In this document: positions 51,971-61,034 of the stretch, one piece after another | How positions within the stretch are numbered: the stretch's first letter is position 1 | Layout: each line of letters begins with the position of its first letter | The notes under the pieces: model-generated | What the model saw: the letters and a program-made list of their open reading frames with translations, nothing else | What the model was told of the DNA's origin: nothing | Databases searched by the model: none | Assembly (NCBI GenBank): GCA_943789105.1 | Contig: CALSSW010000005.1 | Coordinates: forward strand, 62,001-126,000 | Direction of reading: 5' to 3' | Length of the DNA stretch: 64,000 nucleotides | Source of the DNA: an uncultured Ulvibacter sp. | GTDB taxonomy: Bacteria; Bacteroidota; Bacteroidia; Flavobacteriales; Flavobacteriaceae | Position numbers and translations under genes: made by a program

Positions 51971-53203
51971 TTGCAAAACTCTCAAAATATAAAGATATAC
52001 CGCAGGCTTCTATTTTTTTGTCTGGTTCTAAAAGTGAGAGTAATAGACTGTTAATTTTGCAAGCCTTATATCCAGATATTGAGATAGCAAATATTGCCTC
52101 TTGTGATGACACTAATGTATTGCAAAAAGCGCTCGCTAGCCAAGAGGATACTCTTAGATATTCATCACGCAGGTACGGCAATGCGTTTTTTAACCGCTTA
52201 TCTAGCCGCAACAACCCAAAAAGAAATTACCCTTACTGGAAGCCCCTCAATGCTTCAGCGGCCTATAGGTCCTTTGGTAGAAGCTTTAAGGGATATGGGC
52301 GCAGCTGTAACGTATACAGCTGCACAAGGGTACCCTCCCCTTAAAATAGCACCTGCCGTGCTCAGTGGTAACGTTACTATAGATGCCAGTGAGAGTAGCC
52401 AATATATTTCTGCATTAGTACTTATTGGGCCTTATTTAAAAAAGGGGCTCACCCTTACCCTTATGGGCAACATTACTTCAAAACCCTACATAGACATGAC
52501 TTTGTCTTTACTCTCTAGTATTGGAGTAGAGAGTACTTTTAAAGGTCAAGATATTAGGATACTGCCTTTAACAAAAAGCAGTAAGGTTAGGATTGCTGTT
52601 GAGGGAGATTGGAGTTCGGCATCTTACTTTTATAGTTTAGTTGCGCTGTCAAAAAAACGCTGTGTGCATCTCTCTAGTTTTAAAACAAATAGTTTGCAAG
52701 CAGACGCCGCATTGGCTAAGCTTTATGAACCTTTAGGGGTTACAACCACAGCTATAGATTCCCAAACCATAGCCCTTTTAAAAAATGATGCCCCGCTACC
52801 CGCCGGCTTTAAGGCAGATTTAACTCCTAGCCCAGATTTGGCTCAAACCATTGCTGTTACTTGTTTTGGTTTAGGGATAGCCTGCCATCTAACAGGATTA
52901 CATACCCTTAAAATAAAAGAGACAGATAGGCTAGTGGCGCTGCAAAATGAATTGACCAAATTAGGCGCTGTGGTGCACATCACGCAAGATACATTGCTGT
53001 TAGAGTCTCACGAGATAGCCTTTGAAAATAGAACGCAAGACATAGAAATAGCTACCTATGATGACCATAGAATGGCTATGGCTTTTGGGGTGTTGGCCGA
53101 GTTGTTTTGTGTTACGATCCAGGACCCTATGGTGGTCACAAAGTCATACCCAGCGTTTTATTCTGATTTAAAAAAGATGGGTATAAGCGCAGACTTTTGT
53201 TAG
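51967..53203 (+). pseudogene. aroA: 3-phosphoshikimate 1-carboxyvinyltransferase (EPSP synthase), interrupted by a +1 frameshift
   Basis: The reading frame starts at 51967 (MIAKLSKYKDIPQASIFLSGSKSESNRLLILQAL), runs correctly to ...KALASQEDTL at about 52155, then would continue as unrelated sequence to a stop at 52344. Correct AroA resumes one base later, from GAT 52157: DIHHAGTAMRFLTAYLAAT, TGSPSMLQRPIGPLVEALRDMGA, KETDRLVALQNELTKLGA, YDDHRMAMAFG. Removing one base (in CTTAGAT, 52153-52159) restores a 411-residue protein of normal length with all EPSP synthase motifs. The slip codon context is CTT-AGA. Sequencing error, a recent indel, or programmed +1 shifting are all possible. The start overlaps the upstream gene (ATGA), which argues the locus is still arranged as a working operon. 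Confidence 0.88.
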
Positions 53204-53263
53204 GGATATCTAGCCCTAAGGTTTTCATATTCAAAATACTTACAATAATAAATGTCCATTTCC

Positions 53264-53295
53264 TTGACAAGGCCTATTCTCAGATTGTATATTTG
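53264..53295 (+). promoter_or_regulatory. Promoter of queA
   Basis: TTG (53264-53266) and TATATTTG (53288-53295) with a 21-bp spacer match the Bacteroidota pattern; the start codon is 32 bp further on. Confidence 0.65.
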
Positions 53296-53326
53296 CAGCT
53301 TTTGAATTTAAAGCCAATAAAAGCAC

Positions 53327-54376
53327 ATGAAGTTATCACATTTTCATTTTGATTTACCACCAGAGTTGTTAGCAGAATATCCAGCCGAAAACAGAGACGA
53401 GTCTCGCCTTATGGTTTTGAACAGGAAAGAGCAAACCATCGAGCATAAGATGTTTAAAGATCTTATCGATTATTTTGACCAGGATGATGTTTTGGTCATG
53501 AATAACACCAAGGTGTTTCCTGCACGTTTGTATGGTAACAAAGAAAAAACTGGAGCAAGAATAGAAGTATTCTTGCTACGTGAATTAAATCCAGAAACAC
53601 GCCTTTGGGACGTATTAGTTGATCCAGCACGTAAAATACGTATTGGAAATAAGTTGTATTTTGGCGAAGATGAAACACTAGTTGCAGAGGTTATAGACAA
53701 TACAACTTCCAGAGGAAGAACACTTCGTTTTTTGTTTGACGGCTCGTATGAAGAATTTAGAAATAAATTAACAGAGCTGGGTGAGACGCCACTACCAAAA
53801 TATATTAAAAGAGATGTAGAGCCAGAAGATGCAGAAAGATACCAAACTATTTTTGCCAAAGAAGAGGGTGCTGTAGCAGCTCCAACAGCAGGGCTTCACT
53901 TCTCTAAGCATTTGTTAAAACGCCTAGAAATTAAAGGGGTTGATTTTGCAGAGGTAACTCTTCATGTTGGTCTTGGAACCTTTAGCGCTGTCGAGGTTGA
54001 AGATTTGTCTAAGCACAAAATGGATAGTGAAGAAATGCGCATAGATCAAAGTACTGTTGATGTGATTAACAAAGCTATTGTAGACAAAAGACGTATTTGC
54101 GCCATTGGGACAACTGCCATGAGAGCCTTAGAGAGTTCTGTTTCTTCTCAATATACCTTAAATCCATATGCAGGTTGGACAAACAAGTTTGTGTTTCCTC
54201 CTCATGATTTTAGTATTGCAAATGCAATGGTAACCAATTTTCATACCCCAAAATCTACACTTTTAATGATGGTATCTGCCTTTGCAGGATACGATTTTAC
54301 TAAAAGAGCCTATCAAGAAGCTATAAAAGAAAAGTATAATTTCTTCTCATATGGTGATGCGATGTTAATTATCTAA
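53327..54376 (+). CDS. queA: S-adenosylmethionine:tRNA ribosyltransferase-isomerase
   Basis: A 349-residue enzyme of queuosine synthesis, which adds the ribosyl part of SAM to the modified base in tRNA to make epoxyqueuosine. Signatures: [24 protein letters not shown] at the N-terminus, [49 protein letters not shown] and [19 protein letters not shown]. Length is normal. It follows aroA by 123 bp with its own promoter and ends at a terminator. Confidence 0.97.
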   Translation: MKLSHFHFDLPPELLAEYPAENRDESRLMVLNRKEQTIEHKMFKDLIDYFDQDDVLVMNNTKVFPARLYGNKEKTGARIEVFLLRELNPETRLWDVLVDPARKIRIGNKLYFGEDETLVAEVIDNTTSRGRTLRFLFDGSYEEFRNKLTELGETPLPKYIKRDVEPEDAERYQTIFAKEEGAVAAPTAGLHFSKHLLKRLEIKGVDFAEVTLHVGLGTFSAVEVEDLSKHKMDSEEMRIDQSTVDVINKAIVDKRRICAIGTTAMRALESSVSSQYTLNPYAGWTNKFVFPPHDFSIANAMVTNFHTPKSTLLMMVSAFAGYDFTKRAYQEAIKEKYNFFSYGDAMLII

Positions 54377-54396
54377 CCCCAATGTAGTTTAAAAAT

Positions 54397-54431
54397 AAAA
54401 AGCGCTAATGTGTAATGCAGTAGCGCTTTTT
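54397..54431 (+). terminator. Intrinsic terminator after queA
   Basis: AAAAAGCGCTA pairs with TAGCGCTTTTT around a 12-base loop, followed by T-rich DNA. Confidence 0.85.
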
Positions 54432-54499
54432 GTTTTTCTAGAGTTTTAGTGCTGCTATTTGCTTGAAATGATGTATTTTAGTTCCACTATTTTTTTGAT

Positions 54500-56149
54500 T
54501 TGATACATAAACTCAGTTACATATTTGTTTTTCTGTTTGCTGTCTTGCCTATGTGCTCGCAGGAGCCCATTAGCTGGGATTTTAATGTAGACTCCCAGAA
54601 AAAAATAATCTCGTTGCCACCTCTAGATCTTGATGCTATTGTGGCAGAAGACGCCCTGAATGATATCTATAAAAATCAACCCTGGCGCTATGGTGTTTCA
54701 AGACCCCTAGATATAGACATAGACTCTCAAGGGTCTTGGATAACCCTTCCAAATGAGCAAGGTAGGGTTTGGCTTGTGGGTGTTAGATCTCCAGATGCCG
54801 TAAATTTAAGTGTAAATTTTGATGATATTTTTATTCCAAATGGTGCTCGTTTACAACTATTTAATGGAGATAGGACAGACGTTTCACGCACCTATGGCTC
54901 ACAAGAGAACACTCCTAATGGTAAACTAGGTTCTTGGTTTGTCTCTGGAGATGTGATTTGGATAGAATACTTTGAGCCTGCTGGTGTAGATCAAATCTCT
55001 AGATTAAAAATTGGGAGTATTATTCATGGCTATAGGATGGGTAAAGTAACCCAGTTTGTAGCTAAAAACAAAGATTTTAATGATAGTGGGGCTTGCAATT
55101 ATGATGTAAACTGTCCTATTGGTGATGATTTCGAAAGTCATAAAAATATTATTAAAAAATCGGTTGCACTGCTAACTCTAGGAAACGGGTATTTATGCTC
55201 TGCATCTATGCTCAATAACACCGCTGGAGATAAAAAACCTTTTTTATTAACTGCAAATCATTGTCTTCAAAATAGTGATCCTACCTATTGGAGCGTTCGG
55301 TTTAACTGGATGAGTCCGTCTCCGGTTTGCGCTCAAGAAGACGCAAGTGTAGACATACAAACAAATTTTACTATTAGTGGGGCAATCCTAAGGGCTAACA
55401 ATGCACTTAGTGATTTTGCACTAGTAGAGCTCGTGAATCCCGTACCTCCATCCTGGGACATTGTTTTTGCAGGCTGGGACAGAAGTGATACAGCCCCACT
55501 TTTTGAGGTGGGTATCCATCATCCTAATGGAGATATCATGAAGATATCCAGAGATGATGATGGCGCTGTAAAAGAAAATGCAAACGGGACACAGGTTTGG
55601 CTTATTGGCGGAGTGTCTGTGGGTAGCGGTGATGGTTGGGAGCTTGGAACCACCGAGAGCGGCTCTTCAGGATCTCCATTGTTTAGTGATACAGGAAAAA
55701 TCATTGGCCAATTGTACGCAGGACAATCAAACTGTATAGGTACAGAAAACAATAACGATTACGATATTTATGGAAGGTTTGGCATCTCTTGGGATGCAGG
55801 ACAAAACCCCTCCTCAAGGCTTAAAGACTGGCTAGATCCACTTGACACTGGACAAGCCACAACAGCCTCTGTACAAAATATACTTGGGGTGCCAGATAAT
55901 CTATTAACAGGTGTTTTGGAGATATATCCCAATCCTGCATCAAGCGTTCTTAGGGTAACAAATACAAGATATCCTAACCTTGCTTATAATTTGTATAGTG
56001 CAACAGGGCAAAGGGTAATGGGAGGTTCTCTCTCAAACACAGATAACATCATTAATGTTGAGAGTGTGGTTAAAGGTATTTATTTTTTGCAGCTTATTGA
56101 TGGCAACACCAATCAGCAAATCACTAAAAAAATTAGTATAGATAAGTAG
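54500..56149 (+). CDS. T9SS-secreted trypsin-like serine protease (lysyl endopeptidase-like)
   Basis: A 549-residue exported protease read from TTG 54500 (signal MIHKLSYIFVFLFAVLPMCSQ). The catalytic triad is H254 (LLTANHCLQ), D305 (ALSDFALVEL) and S390 (ESGSSGSPLF), the arrangement seen in Achromobacter-type lysyl endopeptidases. Several Cys pairs (ACNYDVNCP, SPSPVCAQED, QSNCIG) should form disulfides. The last 80 residues are a type A T9SS sorting domain (ILGVPDNLLTGVLEIYPNPA ... VVKGIYFLQLIDG ... KKISIDK), which sends it through the T9SS. No ATG start was found in frame nearby, so the TTG call is tentative. Confidence 0.9.
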   Translation: MIHKLSYIFVFLFAVLPMCSQEPISWDFNVDSQKKIISLPPLDLDAIVAEDALNDIYKNQPWRYGVSRPLDIDIDSQGSWITLPNEQGRVWLVGVRSPDAVNLSVNFDDIFIPNGARLQLFNGDRTDVSRTYGSQENTPNGKLGSWFVSGDVIWIEYFEPAGVDQISRLKIGSIIHGYRMGKVTQFVAKNKDFNDSGACNYDVNCPIGDDFESHKNIIKKSVALLTLGNGYLCSASMLNNTAGDKKPFLLTANHCLQNSDPTYWSVRFNWMSPSPVCAQEDASVDIQTNFTISGAILRANNALSDFALVELVNPVPPSWDIVFAGWDRSDTAPLFEVGIHHPNGDIMKISRDDDGAVKENANGTQVWLIGGVSVGSGDGWELGTTESGSSGSPLFSDTGKIIGQLYAGQSNCIGTENNNDYDIYGRFGISWDAGQNPSSRLKDWLDPLDTGQATTASVQNILGVPDNLLTGVLEIYPNPASSVLRVTNTRYPNLAYNLYSATGQRVMGGSLSNTDNIINVESVVKGIYFLQLIDGNTNQQITKKISIDK

Positions 56150-56249
56150 TTTTAATTAAAAGGGTACCTCTACAGTCGTTTCTTTATACCTAAGAAACGA
56201 TTTTTTTATGCACTAAAGTGGGGTTAAATAATAGTATTTTTGCAAAACA

Positions 56250-57290
56250 ATGGAGCAAACTAAAAAAGACATACGCGCATTATCAAAAGAAGAACTTCGC
56301 TCTTTTTTTGAATCTATAGGAGATAAACCCTTTAGAGGCAATCAAGTATACCAGTGGCTTTGGAGTAAAGGGGCACACACCTTTGACCAGATGACAAACC
56401 TCTCAAAACAGACCAGAGATCATTTGCAGGCTCATTTTGTGATAAACCACATACAAGTAGATAGTATACAAAGAAGTAAGGACGGCACCATTAAAAATGG
56501 TGTAAAGTTGCATGATGGTCTAGTTGTTGAGTCTGTTCTAATACCCACAGGCACAAGAACAACCGCTTGCGTGTCTTCTCAAGTTGGATGTAGTTTGGAT
56601 TGCAGTTTTTGTGCAACGGCAAGATTAAAACGTATGCGAAATTTAAACCCAGACGAGATCTATGATCAAGTTGTTGCCATTGACAAAGAAAGTAGATTGT
56701 ATCACAACAGGCCCCTTTCCAATATTGTTTTTATGGGTATGGGTGAGCCTTTGATGAATTATAAAAACGTATTGGCTGCTATAGAAAAAATAACCAGCCC
56801 AGAGGGGCTCGGCATGTCACCAAAACGTATTGTGGTTTCCACATCTGGTGTTCCAAAGATGATAATGAAAATGGCAGATGATAACGTAAAATTTAATCTA
56901 GCCGTATCCTTACATTCTGCGATTCAAGAGACCCGAGAGAAAATCATGCCTTTTGCAACATCTTTTACCCTAACAGATCTTAAGGAGTCTTTAGAGTATT
57001 GGTATGAAAAAACAGCCAAGCAAATAACCTATGAGTATGTTGTTTGGAATGGTATAAATGATCAAAAACAAGATGTAGCCGCCCTTATTACCTTTTGCAG
57101 TTATGTACCTTGTAAAGTAAATATCATAGAGTATAACCCCATTGATGGTGGTATGTTTCAACAGGCAGATAACAAAGCCCTTAATCTCTACATAACGATG
57201 TTAGAAAAAGCAAGAATTCCTGTTACTGTAAGAAGGAGTAGGGGTAAAGATATAGATGCTGCTTGTGGGCAGCTAGCCAATAAACAATAA
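56250..57290 (+). CDS. rlmN: Dual-specificity RNA methyltransferase RlmN
   Basis: A 346-residue radical SAM enzyme that methylates C2 of A2503 in 23S rRNA and of A37 in some tRNAs. The radical SAM cluster motif is CSLDCSFCATA (CxxxCxxC); GMGEPLMNYKNVLAAI and the two method-specific cysteines (the C-terminal one in DIDAACGQLANKQ, the other in the cluster region) are in place. Length is normal. A TATTTTTG -7-like box lies just ahead of the start; a terminator follows. Confidence 0.97.
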   Translation: MEQTKKDIRALSKEELRSFFESIGDKPFRGNQVYQWLWSKGAHTFDQMTNLSKQTRDHLQAHFVINHIQVDSIQRSKDGTIKNGVKLHDGLVVESVLIPTGTRTTACVSSQVGCSLDCSFCATARLKRMRNLNPDEIYDQVVAIDKESRLYHNRPLSNIVFMGMGEPLMNYKNVLAAIEKITSPEGLGMSPKRIVVSTSGVPKMIMKMADDNVKFNLAVSLHSAIQETREKIMPFATSFTLTDLKESLEYWYEKTAKQITYEYVVWNGINDQKQDVAALITFCSYVPCKVNIIEYNPIDGGMFQQADNKALNLYITMLEKARIPVTVRRSRGKDIDAACGQLANKQ

Positions 57291-57322
57291 AAAAAGAGCG
57301 CTAGAAATAGCGCTCTTTTTTA
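57289..57322. terminator. Bidirectional terminator between rlmN and the converging gene
   Basis: AAGAGCGCTA pairs with TAGCGCTCTT around GAAA, flanked by A and T runs on both sides. Confidence 0.9.
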
Positions 57323-57343
57323 TAAAGTTTTTAATTTCTTAGA

Positions 57344-58162
57344 TTACTTTACAAATTTAAAAGACTCTTGTGTACTTCCAATAGATACTTTTGCAATGTA
57401 AACTCCGGTGTTAAGACCTGCAAGATTTACTTGAGCATTAGTACTTGTTAAGCTTTGAGAAATTACTTGTTTTCCAGTAATGTCAAAAATTGCAACGCTG
57501 CTCATAGCAGTATTTGCTTTTAAATTTAATTGACCATCAGCAACAAACTGTGCAAAACCGTTAAGGTTGTTGTCATTGTTTCCTAAAGTACCTTCATCTC
57601 CTGCTTCAATTGCAGCATCTGGTTCAGCTTGGAAAGCATATCCTTTTACAGTAATTTGATCGCTTGATCCTACGTCAGTATCCATACGAACCCAACCATA
57701 GTGAGTGTTTCCATTAAATTGGAAAGTGACACCTAAGATTCCGTCTTCTACAAAATCACACCACTGACTGTTTGAATAAGCACAGCCGTAGTAGTTTAGA
57801 TCTCCACGTACACCAGGTGTAGTATAACCAGAAGCACCATCAATAACGTCCCCGTCTACAAGAACTAGAGGATACTCATATCCACCTGCTGTAAAACCAA
57901 CCATTGCTCCGCCAGAACTTGGGAATGCTAATGCTGCAGTACCTCCAGCTAGGCCATCAGGGTTTGAGATTTGAACGTTTGCTTGACCAGCTGCCCCAGT
58001 GAAATCAATGTCAAACGTATCACCTAATTCTAGAACTATGTCTGGGCTTACATCTGTGTAAGTTACTTGTCCAGAAGCGTCAGCAACTCCTAATACAGCA
58101 GCAGATAAAGCTCCGTATTTAGCTAACCTTTTTGCTAATTTTGTTGAAGTATTTTTTTTCAT
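57344..58162 (-). CDS. T9SS-sorted secreted protein
   Basis: A 272-residue protein starting at ATG 58162 (MKKNTSTKLAKRLAKYGALS, signal-type N-terminus ending near ADASGQ); the open frame continues seven codons upstream. The middle is rich in Gly, Asp, Ala and aromatic residues and contains the segment VTFQFNGNTHYGWVRMDTDVG, a motif recurrent in bacterial secreted beta-sandwich proteins of unknown function. The C-terminus is a T9SS type A sorting domain (ANTAMSSVAIFDITGKQVIS, LAGLNTGVYIAKVSIG, ESFKFVK). The codons look less AT-biased than in neighbouring genes, which may mean high expression. Function unknown. Confidence 0.82.
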   Translation of the reverse strand: MKKNTSTKLAKRLAKYGALSAAVLGVADASGQVTYTDVSPDIVLELGDTFDIDFTGAAGQANVQISNPDGLAGGTAALAFPSSGGAMVGFTAGGYEYPLVLVDGDVIDGASGYTTPGVRGDLNYYGCAYSNSQWCDFVEDGILGVTFQFNGNTHYGWVRMDTDVGSSDQITVKGYAFQAEPDAAIEAGDEGTLGNNDNNLNGFAQFVADGQLNLKANTAMSSVAIFDITGKQVISQSLTSTNAQVNLAGLNTGVYIAKVSIGSTQESFKFVK

Positions 58163-58262
58163 AATAAATAGGATTTTAAGCAAAACTTTCGCAGTTTTAC
58201 CATGTTAAACTTCCGTAAATATAAATAAGTTTGTCTAGAATTTCTAAATATTACCCAATTTA

Positions 58263-58415
58263 ATGAAAGAAAAGCCCAAAAAAGTAGTATTCGATCCCAA
58301 AAAAGTCACAGTTGAAGGTTCCTTAGCTATTTTGGCTTTGGGCGATGTTGGTTTTGATGCCTGGAGAAAAGTTAAGATAGCGCACAATAAATTTAGTAGC
58401 GATGAAGAACAATAA
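58263..58415 (+). CDS. 50-residue protein overlapping the phosphodiesterase-TPR-sulfotransferase gene
   Basis: A short gene from ATG 58263 to TAA 58415, coding for MKEKPKKVVFDPKKVTVEGS, then LAILALGDVGFDAWRKVKIA and HNKFSSDEEQ. It overlaps the start of the next gene (58402) by 14 bp, so the two are almost certainly translationally coupled. The protein is basic at the N-terminus with a short hydrophobic stretch (LAILALGDVGF) and an acidic end; there is no signal peptide. I know no family. Its position makes it a candidate partner or regulator of the large enzyme. Confidence 0.7.
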   Translation: MKEKPKKVVFDPKKVTVEGSLAILALGDVGFDAWRKVKIAHNKFSSDEEQ

Positions 58416-60933
58416 AGTACTACTTATAGGTTGGGATGCTGCAGACTGGGATATTATTTGGCCTTTGATTGCCCAAGGTAAAATGCCAGCTTTAAAGAGT
58501 TTAATCCAAAGGGGTGTCTACGGAAATATGAGCACCATGAATCCTCCTTATTCTCCTATGCTCTGGACCTCTGTGGTAACAGGTAAAACGCCAGACAAAC
58601 ATGGCGTTTTAGGTTTTATCGAAGTAACTCCAGATGCCAAAACTGTCCGTCCTGTCACAACAACATCAAGAAAAACAAGAGCGCTTTGGAATATTTTTCA
58701 CAACAAAGGCTTACAGTCAAACCTTGTAGGTTGGTGGCCAAGTTTTCCTGTAGAACCTATAAATGGTACCATCATTTCAGACCGTTTTCAAAAAACTTCA
58801 AGAAATCCAAAAAAACAAACTCCAATGAGTGAGTTTGTAATTCATCCTTGGGAAAAAAAAGATGAATTTAAAGACCTGCGTATGTTTCCATTTGAAATAA
58901 CACAGGCACACCTCTATCCATTTGTACCCAGAGCTCATGATGTAGACCAAGACATGCACAGAGGTTTGGCTGCAATTGCTAGTGTTGTTTCCCAAAACAC
59001 CTCTGTACACAATGCAGCAACAAAACTTTTAAGGACCTCAGAGTGGGATTTTATGGCCGTGTACTATGATATGATTGATCATTTTTGTCACTCTTTTATG
59101 AAATACCATCCACCCAAATTACCAGGGGTAGAAAAAGAAAATTACGATATATTCAAAGAAGCAGTAACTGGGTCTTATATTTTTCAAGATATGATGTTGG
59201 AGCGAAAGTTAAAGCTCATTGATAAAGACACGACGGTCATTGTTATGTCTGATCATGGTTTCGAATCTGGAGAAAAAAGAATACTGGAAATGCCAAAAGT
59301 TCAGGCTGCTCCCTCACTAGAGCACAGGCAGTTTGGTATGTTTGTAGCTGCAGGGCCTAATATAAAAGAGAACACAAAGGTTTTTGGCATGGGCTTAATT
59401 GATGTTGCTCCAACTATTTTACATCATTATGGGCTGCCAATTGGTAAAGATATGGATGGTAAGGTGATTCTAGATATTTTTAAAGAGACCCAAGAGCCTG
59501 CCTACATAGAAAGCTGGGATAAAGAACCTGGAGATTTTGGAGATCTTAAGGTTTCAACACAAACAGATGCACTCTCTGACGCCGAGACAATGGAGCAACT
59601 TGTAGAGCTTGGGTATGTAGACAAACTTGATGAAAAATTTGAAGTAGCTATAAAAAAGACCAGGATAGATTTAAAACACAACTTAGCTAGAGTTTATTTG
59701 GGTAAAAAAGATTTCTCATCATCCAAAAAATTACTGTTAGAGCTATTAGAGGAAACTCCTCCAACAGATTTAGCACCCTTTTACATGAATTTGATAAGCA
59801 TCGCTGTTTTAGAGAAAGAGTTTGTGTTAGCCAAAGAGTACCTCCAAAAAGTTAAAGACTCAAAAACAGAGATAAATTATAATCTAGATTTAACAGAGTC
59901 TTATATTTTGTCTGAGATAGGTAGGCCTAAAGAAGCCCTTGCTATTTTGGATAAAAGTAGTGCTGTAACTGGACAAATTTTATACAAAAAAGCAACACTT
60001 AATTTTGTGTTGGGTAATCTAGATACTGCAACAAAGCAGTTAGAGAAAGCCATAGGAAAAGAGCCTGAAAAGGCAACCTACTATACTTTAATGGCAGAAA
60101 TATTATTGCACAAACAACAGTATGAGGAGGCAGCAGAGTATGCCTTAACAAGTATAGAGATTATCAAGTATTTCCCGAAGGCTCATTTAATACTTGGCCA
60201 AGCGCTTGAAAAACTTGGTGATTTAGAAAATGCTAAGGTTGCCTATGAGATGGCAAATTCTTTAAAGCCACAAGAATTTCATAAGGCAAAACAGTCCTTG
60301 GATAATATCATAAAAAAAGTAGAATTAGATATCGATTTCACGGCAGAGGTCTCCAATGTATTTCAAGAAAACCAAGTAACCATAGTTTCTGGTTTGCCAA
60401 GATCTGGAACCTCACTTATGATGCAAATGCTTGATAAAGGAGGGCTAGATATCCTTCAGGATCAACTCCGGGAGGCAGATATCTCAAACCCTAAAGGATA
60501 TTATGAGTACAAGCCAGTGATGTCATTGTATAAAGACAATAGTTGGCTCTCAAAGGGTCAAGACAAGGCGGTAAAAGTAGTTGCGCCACTGCTCAAATAT
60601 TTAGACTCAACCCTTAGGTATAAAATTGTTTTTATGCGAAGAGATTTAAATGAAATCATCCAGTCCCAACAAAAGATGATTGGCAAAAGTGAGCAGGAGT
60701 TTCCGGTTACTTTATATAATAAATATCAGAAATTATTAGCCAACGTTACCCTGTGGGATAAAAGTGAGCCTGGAGTAGAGATATTGTACGTTAATTACAC
60801 AGATGTTCTTGAGAGTCCTGCAATAGAGCTAGCACGTATTGAAAAGTTTTTGGGGATTGCTATTAATAAACAAGAAATGATTAACTGTGTTGATGTTTCT
60901 TTGTACAGAAATAGAACTAAGGCAAAAAGATAA
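58402..60933 (+). CDS. Alkaline phosphatase-superfamily phosphodiesterase - TPR - sulfotransferase fusion
   Basis: An 843-residue three-part protein without signal peptide. Residues 1-370 are a type I phosphodiesterase/nucleotide pyrophosphatase domain: metal-binding D12 (LLIGWDAADWD), presumed nucleophile S51 (NPPYSPMLWTS), D223/H227 (YYDMIDHFCH), D284-H285 (VMSDHG) and H308, so the two-metal site appears complete. Residues about 415-640 are tandem TPR helices (YLGKKDFSSSKKLLLELLEE, GQILYKKATLNFVLGNLDTA, HLILGQALEKLGDLENAKVA). Residues about 655-843 are a sulfotransferase fold with the PAPS 5'-phosphosulfate loop VSGLPRSGTSLMMQML and a VFMRRDLNEIIQSQQKM 3'-phosphate motif. It may cleave a phosphate- or sulfate-bearing substrate and transfer sulfate using PAPS. 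Function is not known to me. Confidence 0.85.
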   Translation: MKNNKVLLIGWDAADWDIIWPLIAQGKMPALKSLIQRGVYGNMSTMNPPYSPMLWTSVVTGKTPDKHGVLGFIEVTPDAKTVRPVTTTSRKTRALWNIFHNKGLQSNLVGWWPSFPVEPINGTIISDRFQKTSRNPKKQTPMSEFVIHPWEKKDEFKDLRMFPFEITQAHLYPFVPRAHDVDQDMHRGLAAIASVVSQNTSVHNAATKLLRTSEWDFMAVYYDMIDHFCHSFMKYHPPKLPGVEKENYDIFKEAVTGSYIFQDMMLERKLKLIDKDTTVIVMSDHGFESGEKRILEMPKVQAAPSLEHRQFGMFVAAGPNIKENTKVFGMGLIDVAPTILHHYGLPIGKDMDGKVILDIFKETQEPAYIESWDKEPGDFGDLKVSTQTDALSDAETMEQLVELGYVDKLDEKFEVAIKKTRIDLKHNLARVYLGKKDFSSSKKLLLELLEETPPTDLAPFYMNLISIAVLEKEFVLAKEYLQKVKDSKTEINYNLDLTESYILSEIGRPKEALAILDKSSAVTGQILYKKATLNFVLGNLDTATKQLEKAIGKEPEKATYYTLMAEILLHKQQYEEAAEYALTSIEIIKYFPKAHLILGQALEKLGDLENAKVAYEMANSLKPQEFHKAKQSLDNIIKKVELDIDFTAEVSNVFQENQVTIVSGLPRSGTSLMMQMLDKGGLDILQDQLREADISNPKGYYEYKPVMSLYKDNSWLSKGQDKAVKVVAPLLKYLDSTLRYKIVFMRRDLNEIIQSQQKMIGKSEQEFPVTLYNKYQKLLANVTLWDKSEPGVEILYVNYTDVLESPAIELARIEKFLGIAINKQEMINCVDVSLYRNRTKAKR

Positions 60934-61018
60934 AAAGCGCTATTTAAATCAACAACGGATAAGAGTTTATTTCTTCTTCGTTTTTTTTGTTCAATAAGTA
61001 AGCTCTTACTATTTACCG

Positions 61019-61026
61019 TACTTTTG
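61019..61026 (+). promoter_or_regulatory. Candidate -7 box for the polyprenyl synthase gene
   Basis: TACTTTTG matches TAnnTTTG and ends 8 bp before the start codon, implying a very short or leaderless mRNA. No TTG at -33. Confidence 0.35.
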
Positions 61027-61034
61027 ATATACCA

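Noticed and set aside
52094-52156. Start of a separate protein at ATG 52094 (downstream part of aroA)
   Set aside because: The first 20 residues of this frame do not look like EPSP synthase; the similarity begins only after the frameshift point, so it is not an independent start.
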